A stretch of DNA of 37,766 nucleotides from assembly GCA_041663285.1 (NCBI GenBank), contig JBAZSP010000010.1, positions 1-37,766 on the forward strand, given 5' to 3'. The number at the start of each line of letters is the position of its first letter. Positions within the stretch are counted from its first letter, which is position 1. Of the stretch, positions 26,342 through 33,178 are shown piece after piece. The translations under genes and the position numbers were made by a program. The notes beneath the pieces were generated by a model that did not search any database, had not been told where the DNA came from, and worked only from the letters and a program-made list of their open reading frames with translations. This DNA is from UBA1435 sp041663285 (GTDB lineage Bacteria; Patescibacteriota; Microgenomatia; UBA12405).

Positions 26342-26602
26342 TTAGTTTACTGACAATTCTATCCTGGTTCTTTTAGTATCATTTAGACCTTCCTTTATTT
26401 TTACATATTTTGGCGGAGCAGTCCTGGCTGATATCAAAGTTCCGAGTAGCTGAAAGAGGGCATAACCTTCAGGACTCTCTCTTAGTACCCCGTAATTGGT
26501 AGTAATGGATTTAATTTCCTCTTCCGATAAAGAACGCAAATCCCTACCTTAAAAACTTTTTGGGTCAGGAACAGGATAAACTTTGGCTCTTTCTCCACCC
26601 AT
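26342..26602 (-). pseudogene. Short unknown gene interrupted by a TAA
   Basis: From ATG at 26600-26602 the frame reads MGGERAKVYPVPDPKSF, then TAA, then GRDLRSLSEEEIKSITTNYG and on to ELSVN and a TAA at 26342-26344. Without the internal stop it would be 86 residues, soluble and acidic, of no family I know. If the stop is real, a TTG at 26537-26539 would still give a 65-residue protein, so the gene may be active in shortened form. Its stop lies three bases before the next gene of the operon. Confidence 0.5.
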
Positions 26603-26747
26603 AGTTATGCTTTACACCAATCTTATTATTTTGCCCGATTCTCATCCGAATAACAACGCCTATTTCCATTGATGCTTCGGTTAAAAAGTAAATTTTATAG
26701 CCTAGTGGCTCCTGCAATACGGAAAAATTCGGACGTATTTTAAAGAA
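26565..26747 (-). other. Possible coding remnant upstream of the defence-like operon
   Basis: A frame without stops runs for 60 codons, ending in TGA at 26565-26567 inside the next gene. Its translation looks protein-like (FSVLQEPLGYKIYFLTEASM, then EIGVVIRMRIGQNNK) but it has no upstream ATG; the only internal Met is in the middle. It could be the 3' end of a lost gene. Support is compositional only. Confidence 0.3.
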
Positions 26748-26960
26748 TTAAGCCCTCCAAAGGCGGGCAGGGGTGGGGCACTTTGTTACCTCAGAACAAA
26801 CTCTGATCAATTATTTATTAGTGCGCGATTTTCAGAATAATTAGTTTGGATTAATTCTTTTAACTCTCTTGCTTAAGAATATTTTCGTTAGAGGCTGATA
26901 CGGAACATCTTTTTGATTAGCAATTTGTCCGATATGGAGAAATAATGAGGCAGAGTGATA
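26603..26960. other. Intergenic region upstream of the defence-like operon
   Basis: Besides the possible coding remnant at 26565-26747, this gap holds a G/C-rich island (about 26750-26783, CCCTCC then GGCGGGCAGGGGTGGGGC) standing out from AT-rich surroundings, and a loose inverted pair ATTCTT/AAGAAT near 26850-26880. No clear promoter box was found for the operon except an AT-rich leader before 26602. Confidence 0.35.
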
Positions 26961-27455
26961 TTAAGTTTTGTTGACTGTCCCTTCTACATAAGGACGACTT
27001 TCATTTTCTTGTCTTAAAAGTTCGTGAGCTACTTCTTCTTTAATTTCAGGTCTTACTTGGTAAATTGTCTCTTCAACTAATCGGGGAAGATTGGATTCTC
27101 TTTGCCCGGAAGAAGTAATGACTCCGCCTCTTTCTATACATAAGGCCATTTCTTCGGAAAGACGAGCCCTTAACCCGACTTCTGAATCGGGATCAATAGT
27201 TTCTGGAGATTGGCCATCATAATTTTTCCAGGCTTTAGCTAATCCTTGCGGATTTTCAAATCCATACAACATACAGGCGATTTTTGAGATTTCCTCCCTG
27301 GGATCCCGGCGATATTGGTTAAATTTACCCTGCTGATAGTTTCTTGACCATTGCCGAAGACCTAGTACAAGGTTAGCATTAAGAAAATTTTGTTCTGACA
27401 TACTCTGAATAACCAGCATAAGATAGGTGGGCTTCCTTCCTTCATTGTCCGGCAT
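26961..27455 (-). CDS. Hypothetical cytoplasmic protein, 164 residues
   Basis: The protein is soluble, mostly helical and charged, with no signal peptide and no cysteine cluster. It begins MPDNEGRKPTYLMLVIQSMS and contains NLVLGLRQWSRNYQQGKFNQY, SKIACMLYGFENPQGLAKAW and a long charged helix near the end (VEETIYQVRPEIKEEVAHEL). I cannot assign a family. It stands alone with long gaps on both sides. Confidence 0.6.
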   Translation of the reverse strand: MPDNEGRKPTYLMLVIQSMSEQNFLNANLVLGLRQWSRNYQQGKFNQYRRDPREEISKIACMLYGFENPQGLAKAWKNYDGQSPETIDPDSEVGLRARLSEEMALCIERGGVITSSGQRESNLPRLVEETIYQVRPEIKEEVAHELLRQENESRPYVEGTVNKT

Positions 27456-27626
27456 TTTGGGGTTATGACTATTTAATAATTAATTTATAAGTTCCTCGTA
27501 TATACAAATAATAAATTATGGTCATATTTTACTACTAATATTATCAGGACTTTTCAAAATCCCATTAGACGGAGAAGACAATATTGGAAGTGGTTTCTTG
27601 AAAAGAATCACAAATTCTTAAGATCA

Positions 27627-27676
27627 GATCAAGAACACGCTTCCCTGCCTTGGAGTCAATTGGGACAACAGTGAGC
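27627..27676. repeat. Dispersed repeat B, copy 1
   Basis: This stretch matches 30666-30713. The core GCCTTGGA..T.AAT..GGAC..CAGTGA is 22 of 28 identical, and both copies begin GATCAA. Each copy sits immediately behind the stop codon of a minus-strand gene for a membrane protein, so it may be a 3' untranslated element. Confidence 0.45.
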
Positions 27677-27684
27677 GAAAATTT

Positions 27685-28182
27685 TTAGTTTAATACTTTT
27701 ACTACTATTGGGGACTGTAGACTTGGATTACCGTTCTCGTCAAAGACAACATTTATTGGTTCATTTTCTAATTGTCTACGGTTGCTATCGCTATAACCCC
27801 GAACGCCAACTTGCACAGTTCCTTTATTTTTCATTTCAGAATAAGCAAATCCGGTTCGGTAGTCACAGGCGCTTCTGGCTAGTCTCATATCTGATCCAAT
27901 TGAGCTGTAGTAAAAACCTACTTCGTAAGAAGTATCCTTGGTAACCCCATCAGCAAAAGTCAATTTTATAATTATGTCCGAATTATCCACCCAACTACAA
28001 AGCTTGTTTTCTGGACTCGGCTGAGGGTTTTCTTCCTTTGGGGACGGTAGACCTGTCGGAATGGCCGTTTTGGCGATTTCGGGTTTATTGTTAACCACTG
28101 TTTTGCGCTGGGACGAACTTAACCAAGCTATTGCCAAAATTCCAATAATCAGGGCAAATATAATCACACCAGCTTTTTTCAT
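27685..28182 (-). CDS. Membrane-anchored extracytoplasmic protein, unknown
   Basis: The 165-residue protein has an N-terminal anchor helix (AGVIIFALIIGILAIAWLSS, about 4-23), a Pro/Ser/Glu linker (TGLPSPKEENPQPSPENK) and a domain of about 105 residues with two cysteines (SWVDNSDIIIKLTF ... SACDYRTGFAYSEMKNKGTVQVGVRGYSDSNRR) that looks like an Ig-like beta sandwich. No family named. TAAAAT is six bases before the ATG. Confidence 0.65.
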   Translation of the reverse strand: MKKAGVIIFALIIGILAIAWLSSSQRKTVVNNKPEIAKTAIPTGLPSPKEENPQPSPENKLCSWVDNSDIIIKLTFADGVTKDTSYEVGFYYSSIGSDMRLARSACDYRTGFAYSEMKNKGTVQVGVRGYSDSNRRQLENEPINVVFDENGNPSLQSPIVVKVLN

Positions 28183-28188
28183 AATTTT

Positions 28189-28194
28189 ATTTTA
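28189..28194 (-). promoter_or_regulatory. -10 box (TAAAAT) of gene 27685-28182
   Basis: TAAAAT six bases before ATG at 28182, with no Shine-Dalgarno sequence. Confidence 0.45.
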
Positions 28195-28471
28195 CCAAAT
28201 CTTCCAGCTGTTTAGCTATCTGCGGTCGTTTCGCAAAGTGCTGCAATATCGGAATTGCTTTCATCGCCCATTTAATGCTCCCACTAGTAGACATATTCAG
28301 GAACAGGGAAATAGAATTTGAGTCAAGTTTAGTAAAAGTATTACAACTGTTCTTGCCGGCACCACCAGAGGAAACATGGCTTGGTCGGAGTGATGACTGG
28401 TTTTATAGGTGTTGAGGCGTGATAGTTGACTAAGGTATTGTATCTACAAGAGGTGTTTTAGCGGTAACTGG

Positions 28472-29851
28472 TTAGATAATAGTTTTCTTGGTAACAGTTT
28501 TTGGTGAAGAGTATTTGTAATACTTTTGAGAATCGGTTTTAAATTTTATGATGCTACTCCAATCTCCCGGCATACAGCCGTTTTGTCCCCGGACTTTGAC
28601 GTAATAGGTAGTATAAGGCTTAAGGTAATAAATGGTGTGAGATTGGACACCTTCACGGAAAAGAGTTACTTGTTCACCGTGTTTTTCAGCATTGGGATTT
28701 TCTGAAAAACTGATGTAAAAGTCACTGGTGTCAGAAAGAGGCGTAAAAAATAATTTGGCACTATTTGGAAAAGTGTTGATTTGAAAAAGATCAGGAGTAG
28801 AGGATGGTTCGGCATCGCCACAAACAGGAGCAGAATTTGGAGTACCCGACGAAGAACTTGGAGTACTTGAGGAAGAGGTGTTTTCGGCAACGGTAAAGGT
28901 AGTGAAATGGGCAGCAGTAAAAGTTAGGGTGTGGGTGGTTTGATTATATGATAATCCGGAGACTATTCCACCACTGTCATCTTGGCCGTCGACTAAGATT
29001 TTGGGGTTACCTAAAGTAATGTTATACATTGTCAGATTGGCTTGTGTACTAGTTAGATTTTTTATCAAATCAGCATTAAGGCCAATTGCTCCTTGAGACA
29101 TGCTAAGATTACTATCCAAAGTTCCCATCCAGGCCAAGGCGTCTATGTCAGTAAAATTCATTTCATTTAAAAAAGTAATTCTACCGATACTCTGCCCACC
29201 TTCACTTTTTTCAAAATATAACCCGGAAATACGTGAGAAATCAGCTTGGTTACCCAGATTAGTGACCACGCCTCCGGTTTCCATTTGACTGACTATTGAA
29301 CTGACAGTGGGGCATACGCCATCCCCCGGGTTGCACCAGCCACGAGTCGGGGTGGAAGTTGAATCCCAAGTTTGCTCATCCAAATCGTAATAAATCGATT
29401 TTCCTTGTTCTATTACTACTCCAGTCGCATTTTGTTCGTCAGCCCCATCATCACAAGTTCCATTTCCAAACTTTACGGCATAAACACTTTCTGACTCATT
29501 TCTAAAAAGAACAACACAAGCACCCTCATTGGGAATCCGCGCTCCATTATCAGTGGCAAATGTTAAAAAACCTCCCTTGGGGATACTGCCGCTTAAATCT
29601 TGTTCGTGGAAATAAGTGTAATTATTCTCCGGACCTTGATGAACCACCAATCTCCAGCCTGTCAAACTCAAAGCATTATCAGAGTCAAGATTTAGTAATT
29701 CAATCCATTCCTCCCCACCATCACCGGGATAAGGAACAAACTCGTTAATTAATACCAAATTAGTTGCTTTTACATGAAAATTACCAGCTAATCCAAGATA
29801 GATTAGGAGAAAACAAACAAATGTAAAAATAAATACAAATCTTATCCTCAC
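28472..29851 (-). CDS. Secreted lamin-tail-domain protein with C-terminal Fn3-like domain
   Basis: The 459-residue protein has a signal peptide (about 1-29). Residues 30-150 form a lamin tail domain: LVLINEFVPYPGDGGEEWIE, LNLDSDNALSLTGWRLVV, GFLTFAT. A middle region (180-330) is Asn/Thr-rich and repeats short beta strands; a Ser-rich stretch (ENTSSSSTPSSSSGTP) links to a fibronectin type III-like domain (about 355-445, YYLKPYTTYYVKVRGQNG). Lamin tail domains in bacteria occur on surface and extracellular proteins, often with nucleases; no catalytic motif is seen here. The start is GTG at 29849-29851, with TATCAT seven bases upstream. It ends in a basic tail, not an LPXTG motif. Confidence 0.8.
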   Translation of the reverse strand: MRIRFVFIFTFVCFLLIYLGLAGNFHVKATNLVLINEFVPYPGDGGEEWIELLNLDSDNALSLTGWRLVVHQGPENNYTYFHEQDLSGSIPKGGFLTFATDNGARIPNEGACVVLFRNESESVYAVKFGNGTCDDGADEQNATGVVIEQGKSIYYDLDEQTWDSTSTPTRGWCNPGDGVCPTVSSIVSQMETGGVVTNLGNQADFSRISGLYFEKSEGGQSIGRITFLNEMNFTDIDALAWMGTLDSNLSMSQGAIGLNADLIKNLTSTQANLTMYNITLGNPKILVDGQDDSGGIVSGLSYNQTTHTLTFTAAHFTTFTVAENTSSSSTPSSSSGTPNSAPVCGDAEPSSTPDLFQINTFPNSAKLFFTPLSDTSDFYISFSENPNAEKHGEQVTLFREGVQSHTIYYLKPYTTYYVKVRGQNGCMPGDWSSIIKFKTDSQKYYKYSSPKTVTKKTII

Positions 29852-29858
29852 TAGACTA

Positions 29859-29864
29859 ATGATA
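29859..29864 (-). promoter_or_regulatory. -10 box (TATCAT) before the GTG start
   Basis: TATCAT seven bases before GTG at 29851. It supports GTG as the true start, since the next Met codon lies far inside the lamin tail domain. Confidence 0.4.
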
Positions 29865-29891
29865 GCTGTTTAAGTTTTTTTGTCAAGAAAA

Positions 29892-30620
29892 TCAGTTACC
29901 CTTCACCTCGACAGTCTTGATATCAGAACCTGCATTTCCACCACTAGATGTCCCCGGTGCAAACATTATCCTGGCACCGCCTTCGTAAACTACTCCCCCA
30001 ATCCCTCCAGCAGATGTTCCCGGAGCAAATTGTTGTCCGGCACCTCCTTGGTAAATCACTCCAGCTTCACCTCCCGGTCCGGTACCAGGCGCCCAAACAT
30101 GTTCGACCTTGTTAAAGAATTCTGTTTGACCTTCTTTGCCGTTTGTTTCAACAACTCTTTGAGCTACTTGATTGACAACTTGTTCCTGTATTTGCATCAC
30201 TTCCTGTTTCATTCCCTCATCAACTACCGTTTTTATATTTTCCATAGTTTTTTGCTGTTCTATGGTTCTTTCTTCAACATTTTTTAAAACCCTTCCTCCG
30301 TCAGTTTTTTCCAATAAATAATTTTGTTCCTGCTTTTTGTCACGATAACTTTGTAACTGATTTTGGACTTTTTCGTTGTTACCACCATCAGCGAAATTTT
30401 GTGCCCTATCTAACCTATTTTCCGCCTGTTTTTCTAATACAGCTATTTTTTTATCTGTTCCAAAGGCGAAAAAATATTCTACTCTCTCTGTAATCCTTAT
30501 AAAAATTGTGTCGCTTGAAATTTTTGCTTTTGGAGAATCAACTGCTACTGAAATTGTTGGTGTTAAAAAACTAATGGAAAAGAAAAATAAGGTAAACAAT
30601 AATATTTTTTTAATAATCAT
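29892..30620 (-). CDS. Secreted DUF5667-like helical protein with glycine-rich C-terminal repeats
   Basis: The 242-residue protein has a signal peptide (about 1-26). Residues 30-165 are a coiled helical domain rich in Glu, Gln and Lys (AENRLDRAQNFADGGNNEKV, EQQKTMENIKTVVDEGM, VVNQVAQRVVETNG), which fits DUF5667. The last 70 residues contain three copies of a 22-residue unit with the core APGTxxGGxxG followed by VxYxGGA (WAPGTGPGGEAGVIYQGGA, FAPGTSAGGIGGVVYEGGA, FAPGTSSGGNAG). The repeats probably form a surface-exposed Gly-rich tail. The function of DUF5667 is not known. Confidence 0.7.
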   Translation of the reverse strand: MIIKKILLFTLFFFSISFLTPTISVAVDSPKAKISSDTIFIRITERVEYFFAFGTDKKIAVLEKQAENRLDRAQNFADGGNNEKVQNQLQSYRDKKQEQNYLLEKTDGGRVLKNVEERTIEQQKTMENIKTVVDEGMKQEVMQIQEQVVNQVAQRVVETNGKEGQTEFFNKVEHVWAPGTGPGGEAGVIYQGGAGQQFAPGTSAGGIGGVVYEGGARIMFAPGTSSGGNAGSDIKTVEVKGN

Positions 30621-30665
30621 TCTTATCTAATGATAGATATTATCGCCAATAAGTCAAGTAAGCTT

Positions 30666-30713
30666 GATCAAATATGCTCCCCGCCTTGGACTTAATCAGG
30701 ACTGCAGTGATGC
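30666..30713. repeat. Dispersed repeat B, copy 2
   Basis: Partner of 27627-27676 (see there). It lies five bases behind the stop of the membrane gene 30718-31086 on the minus strand. Confidence 0.45.
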
Positions 30714-30717
30714 AGAA

Positions 30718-31086
30718 CTATGCCTTATGAACTTTCAGTGAATAGTATATAAGAAACAAAGACACTACACCTACCGAATATTCAAGCAATGTATACCCCA
30801 AAGGTGCAACTTCCGGCTGCATAAGGTGTAGTTGGTCGGCAATGATTTGGAAAATATTGAGAACGGCTGCAAAAAATGCTAATTTGGAACCTATTTTTGG
30901 TCGTTTGAGAACTAACGGTATGGAGGCAATTTCAGTGACTAATATGCATAGAAAAAGAACCAACCAAAGCAAAGAGACATTCCCTTGCGGTCTGGTCTCA
31001 AAGCCAATTGGAGCTGGAAATTCTAAAACAGTTAATATCAAAATTGCAATTATTGCTCCGATTACACCTTTTTTTGCTGAGAACAT
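30718..31086 (-). CDS. Membrane protein, four helices
   Basis: The 122-residue protein has helices at about 8-26, 38-60, 69-86 and 98-117, with short loops. The second and third are separated by a basic segment (LKRPKIGSK). The layout resembles small Patescibacteria membrane proteins of unknown function. A perfect TATAAT (31092-31097) is five bases before its ATG. Confidence 0.65.
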   Translation of the reverse strand: MFSAKKGVIGAIIAILILTVLEFPAPIGFETRPQGNVSLLWLVLFLCILVTEIASIPLVLKRPKIGSKLAFFAAVLNIFQIIADQLHLMQPEVAPLGYTLLEYSVGVVSLFLIYYSLKVHKA

Positions 31087-31091
31087 AATTT

Positions 31092-31097
31092 ATTATA
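31092..31097 (-). promoter_or_regulatory. -10 box (TATAAT) of gene 30718-31086
   Basis: TATAAT five bases before ATG at 31086. No Shine-Dalgarno sequence. Confidence 0.55.
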
Positions 31098-31174
31098 CAA
31101 AGTTCTAAAGTCCACGACGGGGCATGAATAGTTAGAACCGATTTTAGGTTCAAAATGGAGTTCGAGTCTACGAT

Positions 31175-31223
31175 GCTCCCCCGCGAGGATTTCCCACAAG
31201 GGGACTAGGTACTTCGTACCGTC
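31175..31223. repeat. Dispersed repeat A, copy 2
   Basis: Forty-nine bases that match 7438-7486 with three mismatches, about 23.7 kb away. Contains the hairpin GGTACTTCGTACC. The copy is followed after 21 bases by a long palindrome made of related sequence (GACGGTA...TACCGTC). Confidence 0.7.
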
Positions 31224-31244
31224 GCTTCTCATCCTCGGGTAAAT

Positions 31245-31280
31245 AATTACAAAAGACGGTACTTACCGTCTTTTGTAATT
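31245..31280. terminator. Perfect 17-bp palindrome next to repeat A
   Basis: The arms AATTACAAAAGACGGTA and TACCGTCTTTTGTAATT are perfect complements with two bases between. The inner GACGGTA/TACCGTC core plus TTTT on the right arm resembles a bidirectional terminator. It may also be part of the repeat element. Confidence 0.55.
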
Positions 31281-31511
31281 AGCTCCCTCTCATAGACACG
31301 TTTCGGAATAGAGAAATTGAGACAGAGATTAGTTTAGAGTCAATAAAAACCCTAATTAGTTGGAGCATTGAATACCAAACATTGTTTATGACGACAAGTG
31401 AAATTTAGAAAAAGGCCGAAAATAATTCAAAGTGCTGGCTTACAACAAGCGATATTGATCAATCAGTTTGATATATTTAGGTTATTGTCGTAGAATACTT
31501 CAAATTTGTTT

Positions 31512-32660
31512 ATGAATCCAAGAAGTCGTGAATTGTCAGCTCACCTATTATTACCCGCACCGCAGGTGGATGGTGGCGTTCGTCATAATGGGGTTGTTGA
31601 AGTTCCACCCGTGCCCCGATTACAAGGTAAAAGAAGTACTGTTTATGGAAACGACTTAAACTCTTCCGATATTCTCCCACTCGGAGGTGATTATGATTTA
31701 AGGCAAATTGTGGCTGCTGAGTATGGTTTTAATCGTGATTTTATCTGGGAATACCCTGAAGCCTTTTCCACAACAAGCAGAAAAATAATCATAAACGATG
31801 GACAACATCATTATTACATTAAAGAAAAACCTAAGTACTGTTGTAACCCGTATAGTCTTGCTCTTTCTGCTCAGCTTCAGGAGTTTCTAGCGTCTAAAGT
31901 CGGCTTCGTACCTCAAATTGTTCATACAAACCGCGGTGATTATTATCTACGAATCAGGGGTAATTATTTCTTTACTACTGTATATATAAAAGGAAGACTT
32001 TTTAGCTCTAGCATAATAGATGTTCAAAGCGCAGGAGAAACACTTGGGATAATCCATTCTTATTCTGAGGATTTCAGTTTTCCTGACCCTCGAAATTTAT
32101 GTGCCAGTGAGGATACTCTACAGTTTGTGGATCTAGCAGAGCAGTTACCTAGAGCTGGAAATGATCCGTATAGAGAAGAAACTATCCTTGAGCTAAGAGG
32201 GTTAGTTCACAAATATGACGGTAAGGTCGACAAAGGTGCCACATATATCGCCAATCATGGTGATTATGCTCCATTCAACCTTGTATACGATCACTCGGGA
32301 AGAGTTGTCGCAGTTAATGATTTTGACAATGTTAATTTTCGACCCAGAACTAGGGATCTAGCTGGTGCTATCATTTCGTTTTGTGACGGCCTAAGTTATG
32401 CAGGAGCAACATCCAGCCTGCGTATCCCTATCGCCACCGCTCTAAATATAGAAAAGGTAGCAGCGTTTGTTGAAGGTTATACTGAAAACGCGGCTGCATT
32501 ATCAGAAAAAGAAAAAACAGATCTTATTGGTGAGGCTTGTATACGATGGGTAAAAATAATGGCCTTGGGAATTGTTCGGGGTGATTTTAATTACGAAGAC
32601 GTACTTAACTCTTTAGCTTTTCCGGAATTTATAGAAAAACGTCTACCTGCTTTGATATGA
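31512..32660 (+). CDS. APH-type small-molecule kinase
   Basis: Counting from ATG at 31512, the 382-residue protein ends in a protein kinase-like fold of the aminoglycoside phosphotransferase/choline kinase type. The catalytic loop is HGDYAPFNL (249-257), with Asp251 as base and Asn256 for metal, and NDFDN (269-273) supplies the second metal-binding Asp. YYIKEKPKY (about 102-110) may hold the ATP-binding Lys. The first 60 residues are a polar N-terminal extension. Such kinases act on homoserine, sugars, choline or antibiotics; the target is not shown. An upstream TTG two codons earlier is less likely. Its last 18 bases overlap the end of the Nudix gene on the other strand. Confidence 0.85.
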   Translation: MNPRSRELSAHLLLPAPQVDGGVRHNGVVEVPPVPRLQGKRSTVYGNDLNSSDILPLGGDYDLRQIVAAEYGFNRDFIWEYPEAFSTTSRKIIINDGQHHYYIKEKPKYCCNPYSLALSAQLQEFLASKVGFVPQIVHTNRGDYYLRIRGNYFFTTVYIKGRLFSSSIIDVQSAGETLGIIHSYSEDFSFPDPRNLCASEDTLQFVDLAEQLPRAGNDPYREETILELRGLVHKYDGKVDKGATYIANHGDYAPFNLVYDHSGRVVAVNDFDNVNFRPRTRDLAGAIISFCDGLSYAGATSSLRIPIATALNIEKVAAFVEGYTENAAALSEKEKTDLIGEACIRWVKIMALGIVRGDFNYEDVLNSLAFPEFIEKRLPALI

Positions 32661-33176
32661 ATTGTATAAAGAGAGTGAACTTAGAAAATATGATTGATAT
32701 ATGCGTCCCTTTTTAATCAATCTATATATTTGTTTTTCGGTAAATACTTTTCTCTCAATCTTTTCATAAAAATCTGGCCGTAATCGTTTTAATTTGTTTT
32801 GTACTTTAGCGTTTTTACAAAGAAACACATTAACCTCCAAATCTACCAGACCAGAAAAGGGCTTAAATTTCCCAAGATAAATCATTTTTCCTTCTAAACC
32901 AAGTTCTTCAGATAATTCCCGTCTTGCTGCAATTAACACATCTTCTCCCGGTTTTATTCCTCCATTTGGAAACTCTATTAAAAAGTCTTTGCTGTCCCCC
33001 CGTTTCTGACTTCCCAAAAAAAATTTATTGTTTTTATCGACAGGTATAATTAAGACAGTATTTTTACCAAGACTCAAAGAAACCCTAATCACCTCCTTAT
33101 CTCCCGACCGAAATACTCTTTCTGTCAGGATAACTCCGGCATTTTTATAAACTTCACTTGTCCTGATTAGATCCAT
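32643..33176 (-). CDS. Nudix hydrolase, ADP-ribose pyrophosphatase-like
   Basis: The 177-residue protein has a complete Nudix box: NGGIKPGEDVLIAARRELSE followed by ELGL, preceded by FLIEFPNGG and strands NTVLIIPVDKNNKFFLGSQ, as in ADP-ribose pyrophosphatases and related enzymes. There is a C-terminal basic tail. The ATG follows the TAA of the ThDP enzyme gene by two bases, so both are one transcript. In this context it could remove a toxic or spent nucleotide product; that is inference. Confidence 0.88.
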   Translation of the reverse strand: MDLIRTSEVYKNAGVILTERVFRSGDKEVIRVSLSLGKNTVLIIPVDKNNKFFLGSQKRGDSKDFLIEFPNGGIKPGEDVLIAARRELSEELGLEGKMIYLGKFKPFSGLVDLEVNVFLCKNAKVQNKLKRLRPDFYEKIERKVFTEKQIYRLIKKGRIYQSYFLSSLSLYNSYQSR

Positions 33177-33178
33177 AT

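Larger units (their letters stand above)
31062..31232 (-). other. 56-codon frame across repeat A, probably not a gene
   Basis: From ATG at 31230-31232 a frame of 56 codons reads through repeat A copy 2 (MRSDGTKYLVPLWEILAGEH) and overlaps the start of the membrane gene in another frame. In repeat copy 1 the matching frame is stopped by TGA soon after the shared part, and the differences are not synonymous. I list it because annotation pipelines may call it; it is likely a passenger of the repeat. Confidence 0.2.
31087..31511. other. Intergenic region with repeat and long hairpin
   Basis: This gap of about 425 bases separates a minus-strand gene from the plus-strand kinase gene. It contains a tRNA-like fold at 31119-31179, repeat A copy 2 (31175-31223), the palindrome at 31245-31280 and, close to the kinase gene, a TAGAAT box about 16 bases before its ATG. 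The part between 31290 and 31480 shows nothing I can name. Confidence 0.45.

Noticed and set aside
26740..26800. Rho-independent terminator at the GC-rich island
   Set aside because: CCCTCC and GGGTGGGG pair poorly and no T-run follows on either strand.
31119..31179. A functional tRNA gene
   Set aside because: D arm missing, no T33 in the anticodon loop, imperfect T stem and no CCA. Listed only as a tRNA-like finding.
31062..31232. A real 56-residue protein encoded across repeat A
   Set aside because: The frame is not conserved in the second copy, the base changes are not synonymous, and it overlaps the start of a better gene.
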